Below, in pieces: positions 7,233 through 15,187 of a stretch of 29,268 nucleotides of DNA; position 1 is the first letter of the stretch; every line of letters begins with the position of its first letter. Source of the DNA: DATEPR01 sp036503065 (GTDB lineage Bacteria; Actinomycetota; Actinomycetes; Mycobacteriales; Pseudonocardiaceae). Both the position numbers and the translations under genes were made by a program. Location: the NCBI GenBank assembly GCA_036503065.1, contig DASXXM010000659.1, forward strand, positions 1-29,268. Reading direction: 5' to 3'. The notes under the pieces were generated by a model that did not search any database, was not told the origin of the DNA, and was given only the letters and a program-made list of their open reading frames with translations.

Positions 7233-7814
7233 ATGGACGAGGGGAATCCGGACCGCCCGAAACGCATGGACGCGCGCAGCCTGCGGGGCCTGGCGCACCC
7301 ACTGCGGTTGCGGTTGATGGAGTTGCTGTGGCTGGACGGCCCGGCCACCGCGACCGGCCTGGCCGCACGGGTGGGCGAGAGCACCGGCACCACCAGCTGG
7401 CACCTGCGGCAACTCGCCGAACACGACCTGATCGAGGACGACCCGGCCCGAGGCACCGGACGCGAACGCTGGTGGCGAGTCCGGCCGACGAACGTCGAGG
7501 TGGTCGACTTCGTCGACGACCCGTCGATGCGCGGTCCGGTGTCGGTCTACCTGCACGAGTCGCTCAACCAGCTCCACCACCGCCTGGCCGGCTTCCTGGC
7601 GCAGGACTGGGACCGGACCTGGTACGAGGCGGCCGCCGCGCAGGACTGGCGCCTGCGCCTGCGCCCGACCGAACTACGCGACCTGAACGACGAACTGCGC
7701 GCCGTGGTGGCCCGCTACCGGGAGAACCATTCCCCGGACAGCGAGCCGAGGGACGGCGACGAGCACGTCATCGTGCAGATCCAGGCCTTCCCGCATCGCG
7801 GGCCGACAACCTGA
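7233..7814 (+). CDS. ArsR-like winged helix-turn-helix transcriptional regulator
   Basis: This 193-residue protein has an N-terminal winged HTH (residues about 12-95). It begins RSLRGLAHPLRLRLMELL, the usual ArsR/MarR-like lead-in, followed by the recognition region ATGLAARVGESTGTTSWHLRQLAEHDLIE and the wing GRERWWRV. The C-terminal half resembles the helical effector or dimer part of actinobacterial ArsR-like regulators and has no metal-binding Cys cluster. The start at 7233 is set by the promoter box and the conserved N-terminus; there is no in-frame evidence for an earlier start. Its TGA overlaps the ATG of the MFS gene (TGATG), so the two are co-translated, and the regulator most likely controls that exporter. 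Confidence 0.9.
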   Translation: MDEGNPDRPKRMDARSLRGLAHPLRLRLMELLWLDGPATATGLAARVGESTGTTSWHLRQLAEHDLIEDDPARGTGRERWWRVRPTNVEVVDFVDDPSMRGPVSVYLHESLNQLHHRLAGFLAQDWDRTWYEAAAAQDWRLRLRPTELRDLNDELRAVVARYRENHSPDSEPRDGDEHVIVQIQAFPHRGPTT

Positions 7815-9088
7815 TGGCCCGGCGACCGCTCGGCGGGCTGTTGCGAGAGCGGGACTTCCGGCTGCTCTGGCTCGGCGAGACAACCAACGGCCTTGGCGCC
7901 GCAGTGTCCACTGTGGCCATTCCACTGGTCGCGGTGACCGTGCTGCACGCCGGTGCCTTCCTGGTCGCCTCGCTGGCCGCGGCGGTCTGGCTGCCCTGGC
8001 TGCCGTTGGCGCTGCCGGTCGGCGCGCTGATCGATCGGTGGCCGCGCAGACCGGTCATGGTCGCCTGCGATCTCGTCTGGCTGGTGTCGCTGGCCAGCGT
8101 GCCGGTGGCCGCGTGGCTCGGCGTGCTCACGTTCGGCCACCTGTTCGCGGTGGCGCTGTTGTCCGGGGCCGCCTCGGTCTTCTTCACCACCGCCTACCGG
8201 GCCTACCTGCCGAGCCTGGTCGCGCCGGCCGACCTGGTCGAGGGCAACGCGAAGCTCCAGGGCAGCGCATCGGCGGCGCAGGTGGTGGGGCCGGGGCTCG
8301 GTGGCCTGCTGGCGCAGGCGTTCGGCATCGTCATCGGGCTGCTCGCGGACGCGGTGAGCTGCCTGGTGTCGCTGGCCTGCCTGCTGGCGATCCGTACCCG
8401 GGAGCGGCGGTCACCCGACACGACGCGCACCACCACGCTGCGCGCCGAGATCGCGGACGGCGTGCGGTTCCTGGCGCACGACCCCTACCTGCGGCAGTTC
8501 GCCGTCTTCGGTGCCGCCGCCAACTTCACCCTGGACGGGATGCAGGCCATCCTCGTCGTGTTCCTCGTCCGCGATGTCGGGGTCGGGCCGGGCGAGGTCG
8601 GCGCGATCCTGGCGGCGGCCGGTGTCGGCGGGGTGGTCGGCGCGCTGGTGGCGCCCGCCGTGTCGCGACGGTTGGGCAGCGCGCGGGCCATCCTGGTGTG
8701 CGAACTGGGGACAGCGCCGTTCAGCCTGCTCATCCCGTTCACCACGCGCGGTGCCGGTGTGGCGTTCGTGATCGTCGGCGGGTTCATGCTGACCGCGGGC
8801 GCGACGGTGAGCAACGTGATCGTCGGCGGGTTCCGACAGGCATACTGCCCGCCGGAACTGTTCGGGCGGGTCAGCGCGAGTGCCCAGCTGCTCAACCTGG
8901 GGGTCATTCCGATCGGCGCACTGGTGGCCGGCGGTCTGGCCGATGCGCTCGGCGTCCGGTCGGCCGTTCTTGTCATGTGCGCAAGCTCGGTGCTGGCGGC
9001 GTTGTTGCTGCTCACCGGCCCGTTGCCGCACCGGCGCGACCTGCCGGCGGCCACGGAACAGGTGGCCGTTCACCACACAAGCCGGTGA
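7814..9088 (+). CDS. MFS family exporter
   Basis: This is a 424-residue protein with about 12 hydrophobic segments and the MFS signature loop between helices 2 and 3 (GALIDRWPRRPVMV). A TTAYRAYLPSLV stretch follows helix 4, typical of the actinobacterial MFS group annotated as macrolide/multidrug exporters. The start overlaps the stop of the upstream regulator by one base, so expression depends on translational coupling. Regulator-plus-MFS pairs of this type are common in actinomycetes and usually handle drugs or secondary metabolites. No resistance substrate can be inferred. Confidence 0.92.
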   Translation: MARRPLGGLLRERDFRLLWLGETTNGLGAAVSTVAIPLVAVTVLHAGAFLVASLAAAVWLPWLPLALPVGALIDRWPRRPVMVACDLVWLVSLASVPVAAWLGVLTFGHLFAVALLSGAASVFFTTAYRAYLPSLVAPADLVEGNAKLQGSASAAQVVGPGLGGLLAQAFGIVIGLLADAVSCLVSLACLLAIRTRERRSPDTTRTTTLRAEIADGVRFLAHDPYLRQFAVFGAAANFTLDGMQAILVVFLVRDVGVGPGEVGAILAAAGVGGVVGALVAPAVSRRLGSARAILVCELGTAPFSLLIPFTTRGAGVAFVIVGGFMLTAGATVSNVIVGGFRQAYCPPELFGRVSASAQLLNLGVIPIGALVAGGLADALGVRSAVLVMCASSVLAALLLLTGPLPHRRDLPAATEQVAVHHTSR

Positions 9089-9138
9089 GATCGGAGTAAA
9101 ACCAGAGGCCTGTGTACCGACCGGAAGGGGAGCTACGT

Positions 9139-10974
9139 ATGCGCACCCGCGCCGCGATCATCGCCCTAGTCACGGCAGGCCTGGTGTTACCGGCCGTCCC
9201 GGCAACCGCCCGACCGACGGCGACGCCACCACCGAAACAGGCCGTGGCCATCGGCAGCGGCGGGGCGGTGGTGTCGGACACGGCCGAGTCCACCGCGGCG
9301 GGGCTGGCCGTGCTACGGGCCGGCGGCACGGCAGCCGACGCCGCGGTCGCGGTGGCGTCCACGCTCGGTGTCACCGACCCGTACGTGGCCGGTCTCGGCG
9401 GTGGCGGTTACCTCGTCTACTACGACGCCCGCACGAGACAGGTGACCACGATCGACGGCCGGGAGACCACGCCCGCCGCTGCCGACGGCAACCTGTTCAT
9501 CGACCCCACGACCGGCAAGCCGCTCGCCTTCCCGACCGCGGTGACCAGCGGGCTGTCCGTCGGCGTGCCCGGCGACCTGATGACCTGGCAGCAGGTGCTC
9601 GACCGGTTCGGCCGGTTCGGTCTCGCCGCCGACCTGCGGCCGGCCGAGCAGGTCGCCGACCACGGGTTCGTCGTCAACGCGACGCTGCGCGAACAGACCA
9701 GGGAGAACGCGTTCCGGTTCGACCAGTTCAGCTCGACCGCCGCGCTGTTCCTGCCGAACGGCCAACTGCCCGAGGTCGGTTCCGTGTTGCGCAATCCGGA
9801 CCTGGCCGCCACCTACCGGCAGATCGGCCGACAGGGCGTGCGCGCGCTGTACGGCGGTTCGATCGGCGCCGACATCGTGCGGACCGTGCACAACCTGCCG
9901 CTGGCTCCCGGCGCCACGCTGGTCCCGCGACCCGGCCTGATGCAGCTGTCCGATCTGGCGGCCTACCGCGCGCCGTTCCAGGCCCCCACGCACGTGAACT
10001 ACCGGGGCTACGACGTCTACGGCATGGCGCCCTCCTCCAGCGGTGGCACCACGGTCGGCGAGTCGCTCAACATCCTGAGCAACTTCAACCTGGGGCAGGA
10101 GACCAGGGTCCAGGCGTTGCAGCACTACCTGGAGGCCACCCGGCTGGCGTTCGCCGACCGCAATCGCTACATCGGCGACCCGCGGTTCGTCAACGTGCCG
10201 GAGCAGCAGTTGCTGTCCCAGCAATTCGGCCAGCAGCGCGCCTGCCTGATCGATCCGGCCCACGCGGGCACCAGCCCGGTCGCGCCGGGTGACCCGTTCG
10301 CGGGCGCCGGCAACTGCACCCCGACCCAGCCGACCACCGCGCGCCAGCCGGACGAGGGCACCAACACGAACCACTTCGTGGTGAGCGACCGATGGGGCAA
10401 CGTCGTCTCGTACACGAACACGATCGAGGAACTCGGCGGCAGCGCGATCGTGGTGCCACACCACGGCTTCATACTCAACAACGAGCTGACCGACTTCAAC
10501 TTCACGCCGCTACAGCCGGGCGTGCCCGACCCGAACCTGCCGGCCGCGGGCAAGCGGCCCCGGTCGAGCATGTCGCCGACGATCGTGCTGCTGCACGGCA
10601 GGCCGTGGCTGGCGATCGGCTCGCCGGGCGGCGCCAGCATCATCACGACGGTGCTGCAGATCCTGGTGAACCGGATCGACTTCGGCATGAGCCTGCCGGA
10701 CGCGATCGCCGCGCCACGGGCGTCGCAACGCAACTCCGCCACCAGTCAGGCCGAGCCGTCGTTCATCGCCGCCGCCACCACGCCCGGGTTGCAGGCGCTG
10801 GGGCAGACGTTCGCGATCAACAACAAGTCGCCGCTCGATCCGACGATCATCATTCCGCCGGACATCGGCGCGGCGACCGGGTTGCAGTTCCTCGGGCACG
10901 GGAACGTGCTGGCGGCCGGGGAACCGGTGCGGCGCGGCGGAAGCGCGGCCGGGGTGGTCTTCCCCAGCCACTGA
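9139..10974 (+). CDS. ggt: Secreted gamma-glutamyltransferase
   Basis: This 611-residue precursor has a signal peptide (residues 1 to about 24, ending VPATA). The N-terminal nucleophile hydrolase fold follows, with the large-subunit motif GGTAADAAVAVASTLGV and the GLGGGGYLVYYD segment. Autocatalytic cleavage should occur before Thr410 in EGTNTNHFVVSD, making Thr410 the catalytic nucleophile of the small subunit. The oxyanion/substrate motif GSPGGASIITTVLQIL is present. The enzyme transfers or hydrolyses gamma-glutamyl groups of glutathione and related compounds outside the cell. The start was moved to the ATG at 9139 because GGGGAG lies 6 nt upstream and the signal peptide begins there; the GTG at 9112 is weaker. 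The gene ends 6 nt before a strong hairpin. Confidence 0.94.
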   Translation: MRTRAAIIALVTAGLVLPAVPATARPTATPPPKQAVAIGSGGAVVSDTAESTAAGLAVLRAGGTAADAAVAVASTLGVTDPYVAGLGGGGYLVYYDARTRQVTTIDGRETTPAAADGNLFIDPTTGKPLAFPTAVTSGLSVGVPGDLMTWQQVLDRFGRFGLAADLRPAEQVADHGFVVNATLREQTRENAFRFDQFSSTAALFLPNGQLPEVGSVLRNPDLAATYRQIGRQGVRALYGGSIGADIVRTVHNLPLAPGATLVPRPGLMQLSDLAAYRAPFQAPTHVNYRGYDVYGMAPSSSGGTTVGESLNILSNFNLGQETRVQALQHYLEATRLAFADRNRYIGDPRFVNVPEQQLLSQQFGQQRACLIDPAHAGTSPVAPGDPFAGAGNCTPTQPTTARQPDEGTNTNHFVVSDRWGNVVSYTNTIEELGGSAIVVPHHGFILNNELTDFNFTPLQPGVPDPNLPAAGKRPRSSMSPTIVLLHGRPWLAIGSPGGASIITTVLQILVNRIDFGMSLPDAIAAPRASQRNSATSQAEPSFIAAATTPGLQALGQTFAINNKSPLDPTIIIPPDIGAATGLQFLGHGNVLAAGEPVRRGGSAAGVVFPSH

Positions 10975-10980
10975 CGTGCT

Positions 10981-11031
10981 GGCCACGGTCTGAGTGTGCT
11001 CCCCCCTCGGGAGCACACTCAGACCGTGGCC
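10981..11031. terminator. Bidirectional hairpin terminator, 23-bp perfect stem
   Basis: Bases 10981-11003 are the exact reverse complement of 11009-11031, with a 5-nt loop (CCCTC). The repeat sits between the convergent gamma-glutamyltransferase (stop at 10974) and metallo-hydrolase (stop at 11050) genes, so it can end transcription from both sides. There is no U-tract, as is common for actinobacterial terminators. Confidence 0.85.
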
Positions 11032-11049
11032 GGCCCACTCGGGCGGCCC

Positions 11050-11958
11050 TCAGACGGCACTGTGCAGTGGACCGCCACGCCAGGTGACCGCGTCGCTGAA
11101 GGCCACCAGCAGATCGACCTGCGTCGCCGTCAGGTCCGCGTAGGCGCGGTGCAGGTTGAGCACCAACCGTTCGGCATCCGGCCAGGCCGCGAACTCGCCA
11201 AGGTCGGCTTCCGTCGCCACGGCCAGCGGTGACCGGCCCGCGGCCCGACCACGTCGAGCCGTGTCGGCGACGAACCGGTAGTAGCGCTCGTGGGTGGCCA
11301 ACACATCCGGCAACGATGCCGACGAGATCAACGTACCGTGGCCGGGCACGATCGTGTCGGCCGTGAACCCGGCCAGCCAGTCCAGCGAGCGCAGCGCACC
11401 GTCCAACGACCCCATCAGAACCAGTGGGGTCACCCGATGGAACAACAGGTCGCCCGCGAACAGCACCCGCTCGTCGGGCAGCCAGGCGACCAGGTCGCCC
11501 TCCGTGTGGGCCGGGTAGCCGGGGTGGCGCAACTCGATCCGTCGATCGCCTGCGAAGAGGGTGGCCCGGTCGCGGACGACGACCGTCGGCAGCCGGATGG
11601 TCGTCACGCCGAAGTCCGGTGTCGGCGACCAGATCGGCGGCGTGGCGTTCAGGATGAAGTCGGCCAGCAGGGCCTCGCGAGTTCGCTCGTGCGCCACGAT
11701 CACCGTCGAAGCCGGCAGAAGTACGTTGCCGTACGTGTGATCGCCGTGCATGTGGGTGTTGACCGCCAGCCGGATCGGCCGGCCATCGGCCACCTCGTCC
11801 ACGACGGCCAGGAGGGTCTCGGTTCGCCTGCGGGTGGCGCACGTGTCGATCAGCACCACGTCCTCGGCGCCCACGATCACCCCCGCGTTGTTGAGCCACC
11901 ACGAACCGTCCGGCTGAAGCCACGCGTGTACGCCATCGGCCACCGGCGCCAGTTCCAT
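11050..11958 (-). CDS. Metallo-beta-lactamase-fold hydrolase
   Basis: This 302-residue protein has the zinc-binding motif HMHGDH at residues 69-74. Further ligands are likely in HPGYPAHTEGD, FAGDLLFH and VPGHGT, in the family order. There is no signal peptide. It resembles the general SoxH/quinoprotein-relay-like MBL group rather than true beta-lactamases, and the substrate is unknown. The start is uncertain: the ATG at 11958 or GTG at 11964 are preferred because the conserved fold begins there. The AGGAGGT at 11988-11994 instead sits next to a 7-codon reading frame whose stop overlaps the GTG at 11964, which may couple translation. The gene converges with ggt across a shared terminator. Confidence 0.88.
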   Translation of the reverse strand: MELAPVADGVHAWLQPDGSWWLNNAGVIVGAEDVVLIDTCATRRRTETLLAVVDEVADGRPIRLAVNTHMHGDHTYGNVLLPASTVIVAHERTREALLADFILNATPPIWSPTPDFGVTTIRLPTVVVRDRATLFAGDRRIELRHPGYPAHTEGDLVAWLPDERVLFAGDLLFHRVTPLVLMGSLDGALRSLDWLAGFTADTIVPGHGTLISSASLPDVLATHERYYRFVADTARRGRAAGRSPLAVATEADLGEFAAWPDAERLVLNLHRAYADLTATQVDLLVAFSDAVTWRGGPLHSAV

Positions 11959-11964
11959 TGTCAC

Positions 11965-12057
11965 AGCGTCATTCTGCCGCTCACGCCACCTCCTCGCTGA
12001 CGCTCGTCGGCCGCGTTCGCGAAACGCGCTCTGCCCATGGTTCGCTCGCAAGCTCGC
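11965..12057 (-). repeat. Spacer rich in GAGCGA-type palindromic repeats
   Basis: Read on the minus strand this spacer carries GAGCGAGCTTGCGAGCGA just after the upstream stop codon, then a CGCGTT/AACGCG stem (12012-12017 with 12023-12028) and a GAGCGTCAGCGAGGAGG segment. GGTTCG (12039-12044) and CGAACC (12064-12069) enclose the stop of the upstream gene. The look is that of dispersed GAGCGA-rich intergenic elements of actinobacteria. Only one copy is seen here. Confidence 0.4.
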
Positions 12058-12801
12058 TCACGTCGAACCGCCGATCACCGCCGGGGCCGCATCGTGGGAC
12101 GGCTGGAACGCCAGGCGCAGTTCGCCCGTCGGCCGCGGCAGCGCATACGCCACGCGGTAGCCGACAGACCGGCCGGGCTGGATCGGCGCGGACGACGGCG
12201 GGGTCGCGGTCGTGCTGCCGGGCACCGCGATCTGGCTCAGCGGCCTGCCGTCGAAGGTGGCCGTCGGGGCGAGGACCGTGGCATTCGGGTGGAAGAGCGT
12301 GCCGCCGTAGTTCGTGACGGTCACGGTGAGCACGACCGAACGGGCGGCGCCGTTGGCCGCCGACGGGGTGAACGCCACCGGCGCGCTGACCGCGACGACC
12401 ACGCTCGTGCTGAGCTCGCGCGGCTGGCCCCAGGTGGCGATCGGGCCGCCTGGGATCGCGGCCGGCCCGGCCGCTGCGGGCTCATCGGTGAACGTGGCGC
12501 CGACGGCCTGGTGCAGGCTGTCGAGGAAGGTCCCGGTCCCCCAGACGCCCAGCGCGAGCGTGATCGCGCCGGCGACCGTGCCGATGATCGCGGCGGTCGA
12601 GTCCGAGCCCGCGTAGTAGCGCTGCTGGCTGACCCCGAACACGCCGACGATCAGCGTGAGCAGGCCGAGCGGGACGACCACGAACCAGGTGGCCCCGGCG
12701 AACACGCCGAGCACGATGCCGACCACGCCGAGCACGAGGGCGGACCGGCCGAGACCGTTGCGGCGCTGGACGGGACGGTAACCCGCGGTGGAAGCCGTCA
12801 T
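12058..12801 (-). CDS. Membrane protein with DUF4190-like N-terminus and Ig-like extracellular domain
   Basis: This is a 247-residue protein. Residues about 17-95 hold three to four hydrophobic segments with small-residue pattern GRSALVLGVVGIVLGVFAG, as in DUF4190 proteins. A flexible Ala/Pro/Gly linker follows. The C-terminal half (about residues 128-247) is beta-rich with VVLTVTVTNYGGTLFHP, the pattern of DUF4352/telokin-like Ig domains, and should be outside the cell. The function is unknown. The ATG at 12801 has only a weak purine-rich site upstream. It is on the same strand as the metallo-hydrolase but separated by a structured spacer, so co-transcription is uncertain. Confidence 0.75.
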   Translation of the reverse strand: MTASTAGYRPVQRRNGLGRSALVLGVVGIVLGVFAGATWFVVVPLGLLTLIVGVFGVSQQRYYAGSDSTAAIIGTVAGAITLALGVWGTGTFLDSLHQAVGATFTDEPAAAGPAAIPGGPIATWGQPRELSTSVVVAVSAPVAFTPSAANGAARSVVLTVTVTNYGGTLFHPNATVLAPTATFDGRPLSQIAVPGSTTATPPSSAPIQPGRSVGYRVAYALPRPTGELRLAFQPSHDAAPAVIGGST

Positions 12802-13062
12802 GAGAGCGTCTCACTTCTCGAAATGAGTCCATCCGATCGTTGCCGACCGGTCGCCTGGGCGGGACGACATCGAACGCACAGTGTTATGCAGTGGCTCAAG
12901 TGTTAACTCGTTCGGAGTAAGGCGGTCGAGGGCACGTGCGATACCTGCGTGGGACCAGTCGCCTAACAATCTCAGAGAGTTACGGGTATCGCCACGATCC
13001 CACCCAAATGGGGGTATGTGGCCGTTAGGCCGATCGCCGGCACAGCGGCCCCCATGGCCCGA
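12802..13062. promoter_or_regulatory. Intergenic region with a direct repeat, likely promoter of the downstream minus-strand gene
   Basis: This gap has no gene and is less GC-rich than its surroundings around 12870-12990. The heptamer AGTGTTA occurs at 12880-12886 and 12899-12905, 19 bp apart on the same face. GGCCG/CGGCC (13028-13032 with 13046-13050) just after the sigma-factor stop could help end its transcript. No clear -35/-10 pair was found. Confidence 0.4.
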
Positions 13063-14298
13063 CTACCTGCGGTGTTCCGCCACGATCGACGACGGGCGAT
13101 CGGCCGCCTTCGACTCCAGATAGCGCCGTTCGGGCAGGCTCAGCGTGCGGCGGGCGGCGGCGCGGTAGTGGCCACGGGCGGCTTCGTGGTCGCCTGCCAT
13201 GTCGAGCAGGTGCGCGCGCACGGCGTCCACCCGATGGTGGCCGGCCAGCGCGGGATCGGTCTCGGCCGCGGCGAGTTGGTCCAGCGCCGACCGGGAGCCG
13301 TGCACCATCGCGGCGGCCACGATGCGGTTCAGCGTGACCATCGGGCCGGGCGCGAGCTGGTGCAGCAGGTCGTAGAGCACCAGGATCTGGCGCCAGTCGG
13401 TGTCCTCGGCGCGCAACGCCTCGTCGTGCACCGCGGCGATCGCGGCCTGGAGCTGGTAGGGGCCGGGCGGCGCGGTGGCGAGCGTCGCCGTGATCAACGC
13501 GGTGCCCTCGGCGATACCGTCGGCGTCCCACCGCGAACGGTCCTGTGCCGCGAGCGGGACGATGGCGCCGTCCGCGCCGGTCCGGGCCGGGCGGCGGGCG
13601 TCGGTGAGCAGCATCAGGGCGAGCAGGCCGGCGACCTCGCCGTCGTGGGGCCGGGTGTCGCGCACCTGTCCGGTCAGGCGGATCGCCTCGGCGGTCAGCT
13701 CGACGCGGTGCAGCTCGGCGCCGGAACTCGCCGTGTAGCCCTCGTTGAAGATCAGGTACAGCACGTGCAGCACGGCGACCATCCGGGCCGACCGCTCGGC
13801 AGCCGGCGGCAGGCGGAACCGGGCCCCACTGGCCCTGATCCGCTGTTTCGCCCTGCTGATGCGCTGCGCCACGGTGGCCTCCGGCACCAGGAACGCCCGC
13901 GCGATCTCGGCCGTGGTCAGGCCGCCGACCGCACGCAGCGTCAGCGCCACCTGCGACGCGGGCGTGAGCGACGGGTGGCAGCACAGCAACAGCAGGGTCA
14001 GCGTGTCGTCGACACCCGGGATCGGCTCCGGGTCCGGTGGCGCCTGCGCGACAACCGTCTCCTCGCGCCGCCTGCGGGCCGAGTCGCCGCGCCACATCTC
14101 GGTCCGCCGACGGGACGCGACCGTGATCAGCCATGCCTTCGGGTTGTCCGGCACGCCCTCGGCAGGCCACTGGACGCTCGCCGCCAGCAGCGCCTCCTGC
14201 ACGGCGTCCTCGCACGTGTCGAACCCGCCGTGGTGCCGGACGATCGCGGTGAGCACCTGCGGGGCCAGTTCCCGCAGCAGGCCGTCGAACCCGGTCAC
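13063..14298 (-). CDS. ECF42-group RNA polymerase sigma factor (long C-terminal extension)
   Basis: This is a 411-residue protein. The N-terminal part carries sigma region 2 (CEDAVQEALLAASVQWP, NPKAWLITVASRR) and region 4 (LTLRAVGGLTTAEIARAFLVPEATVAQRISRAKQRI). A roughly 220-residue extension follows with the conserved LYLIFNEGYTASSG of the DUF6596/ECF42 group. These sigma factors have no classical anti-sigma factor; the C-terminal tail is thought to be regulatory, and the usual target is a co-encoded DGPF protein. Here the GTG start overlaps the stop of the DGPF gene (GTGA), giving translational coupling. Start and family are both well supported by this overlap. Confidence 0.93.
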   Translation of the reverse strand: MTGFDGLLRELAPQVLTAIVRHHGGFDTCEDAVQEALLAASVQWPAEGVPDNPKAWLITVASRRRTEMWRGDSARRRREETVVAQAPPDPEPIPGVDDTLTLLLLCCHPSLTPASQVALTLRAVGGLTTAEIARAFLVPEATVAQRISRAKQRIRASGARFRLPPAAERSARMVAVLHVLYLIFNEGYTASSGAELHRVELTAEAIRLTGQVRDTRPHDGEVAGLLALMLLTDARRPARTGADGAIVPLAAQDRSRWDADGIAEGTALITATLATAPPGPYQLQAAIAAVHDEALRAEDTDWRQILVLYDLLHQLAPGPMVTLNRIVAAAMVHGSRSALDQLAAAETDPALAGHHRVDAVRAHLLDMAGDHEAARGHYRAAARRTLSLPERRYLESKAADRPSSIVAEHRR

Positions 14299-14663
14299 AG
14301 GTAGCCGGCGAGGTCGCGCACCGGCCGGACCTCGACCACACCGTGCGCCGCCTCCGGTATCCGCGCCACGATCTCGACGGCACGGTCCAGGCTCGCGACG
14401 TCGACCACGTAGAAGCCGGCGAGGTGCTCCTTGACCTCGGCGAAGGGCCCGTCCGTCGCCATCGCGACGCCGTCGCGGACGAGCACGGTCCTCGTCTCGG
14501 TCGGGTCGTCGAGCGACTGGGAGTCGACGTACTCCCCCGACGCGACCAGATCCGCGTTCAACTGGGCGTAGACGCCGAGACCGGCGACGCGATCCGCGTC
14601 GGACATCCCCGCCCAGAGGTCCCGGGACGCCGGGTTGGTGTAGAGCAGGATCACGTACTTCAC
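14295..14663 (-). CDS. DGPF/YCII-related protein, ECF42 partner
   Basis: This is a 122-residue protein of the YCII-related/DGPF family. The motif DGPFAEVKEHLAGFYVVD gives the family its name, and the start KYVILLYTNP is characteristic. The biochemical role is unknown; in other actinobacteria these proteins form the main regulon of ECF42 sigma factors. The GTG at 14663 is chosen because GGAGG lies 8 nt upstream and would otherwise be translated as part of the N-terminus from the ATG at 14684. The stop overlaps the sigma-factor start by 4 nt. Confidence 0.92.
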   Translation of the reverse strand: MKYVILLYTNPASRDLWAGMSDADRVAGLGVYAQLNADLVASGEYVDSQSLDDPTETRTVLVRDGVAMATDGPFAEVKEHLAGFYVVDVASLDRAVEIVARIPEAAHGVVEVRPVRDLAGYL

Positions 14664-14767
14664 CAAGATCTCCTCCGCCGGCATGTCGAGATCGGTCGTC
14701 CGGCAACTACGTCCCCGATGAAGGCACCCACCGGGGGTGCCGGAACCGCAAGGACGGTACCCAGGCG

Positions 14768-15157
14768 ATGTCCAGGACCATATTCGTCAACCTGCCCGTG
14801 CACGACCTCACCAAGGCGATCGACTTCTTCGGCACGCTCGGCTTCCGGCCGGACCGGAACGTGTCCGGTCCGGACACCGCGCGGCTGATCGTCAGCGACA
14901 CATGTTCGGTCATGCTGCACCAGCACGCGACGTTCCGCGCCTACACCCACAGTGACGTCACGGACACCGCGGCCAGCCGCGAGGTGATCGTCGGCGTTTC
15001 GGTCGAGCGCCGGTCCGAGGTGGACGACCTCGTCGGCAGGGCCGTCGCCGCCGGGGGCGAGGATCTCGGTGGCGACGACCAAGGTTTCATGTACATGCGA
15101 GGGTTCCGCGACCTCGACGGACACCAGTGGTCGCTGCTGCACATGTCCGTAGGCTGA
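14768..15157 (+). CDS. VOC (glyoxalase/bleomycin-resistance fold) protein 1
   Basis: This 129-residue protein has the two-module VOC layout. It starts TIFVNLPVHDLTKAIDFFGTLGF and ends MRGFRDLDGHQWSLLHM, with the DxDGHxW turn that usually carries a metal or active-site Glu/His position. It resembles the lactoylglutathione-lyase-like proteins often encoded beside DGPF genes. The substrate is unknown. It is divergent from the DGPF/sigma pair across about 100 bp and is followed 30 nt later by a second VOC gene, so the two form a likely operon. The ribosome site is weak (AAGGA about 13 nt upstream). Confidence 0.87.
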   Translation: MSRTIFVNLPVHDLTKAIDFFGTLGFRPDRNVSGPDTARLIVSDTCSVMLHQHATFRAYTHSDVTDTAASREVIVGVSVERRSEVDDLVGRAVAAGGEDLGGDDQGFMYMRGFRDLDGHQWSLLHMSVG

Positions 15158-15187
15158 GCACGTCACCGCACGGAGGGAAAACGCATC

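Noticed and set aside
14664..14684. ATG 14684 as start of the DGPF protein
   Set aside because: The GGAGG ribosome site would be inside the coding region; GTG 14663 gives the family N-terminus.
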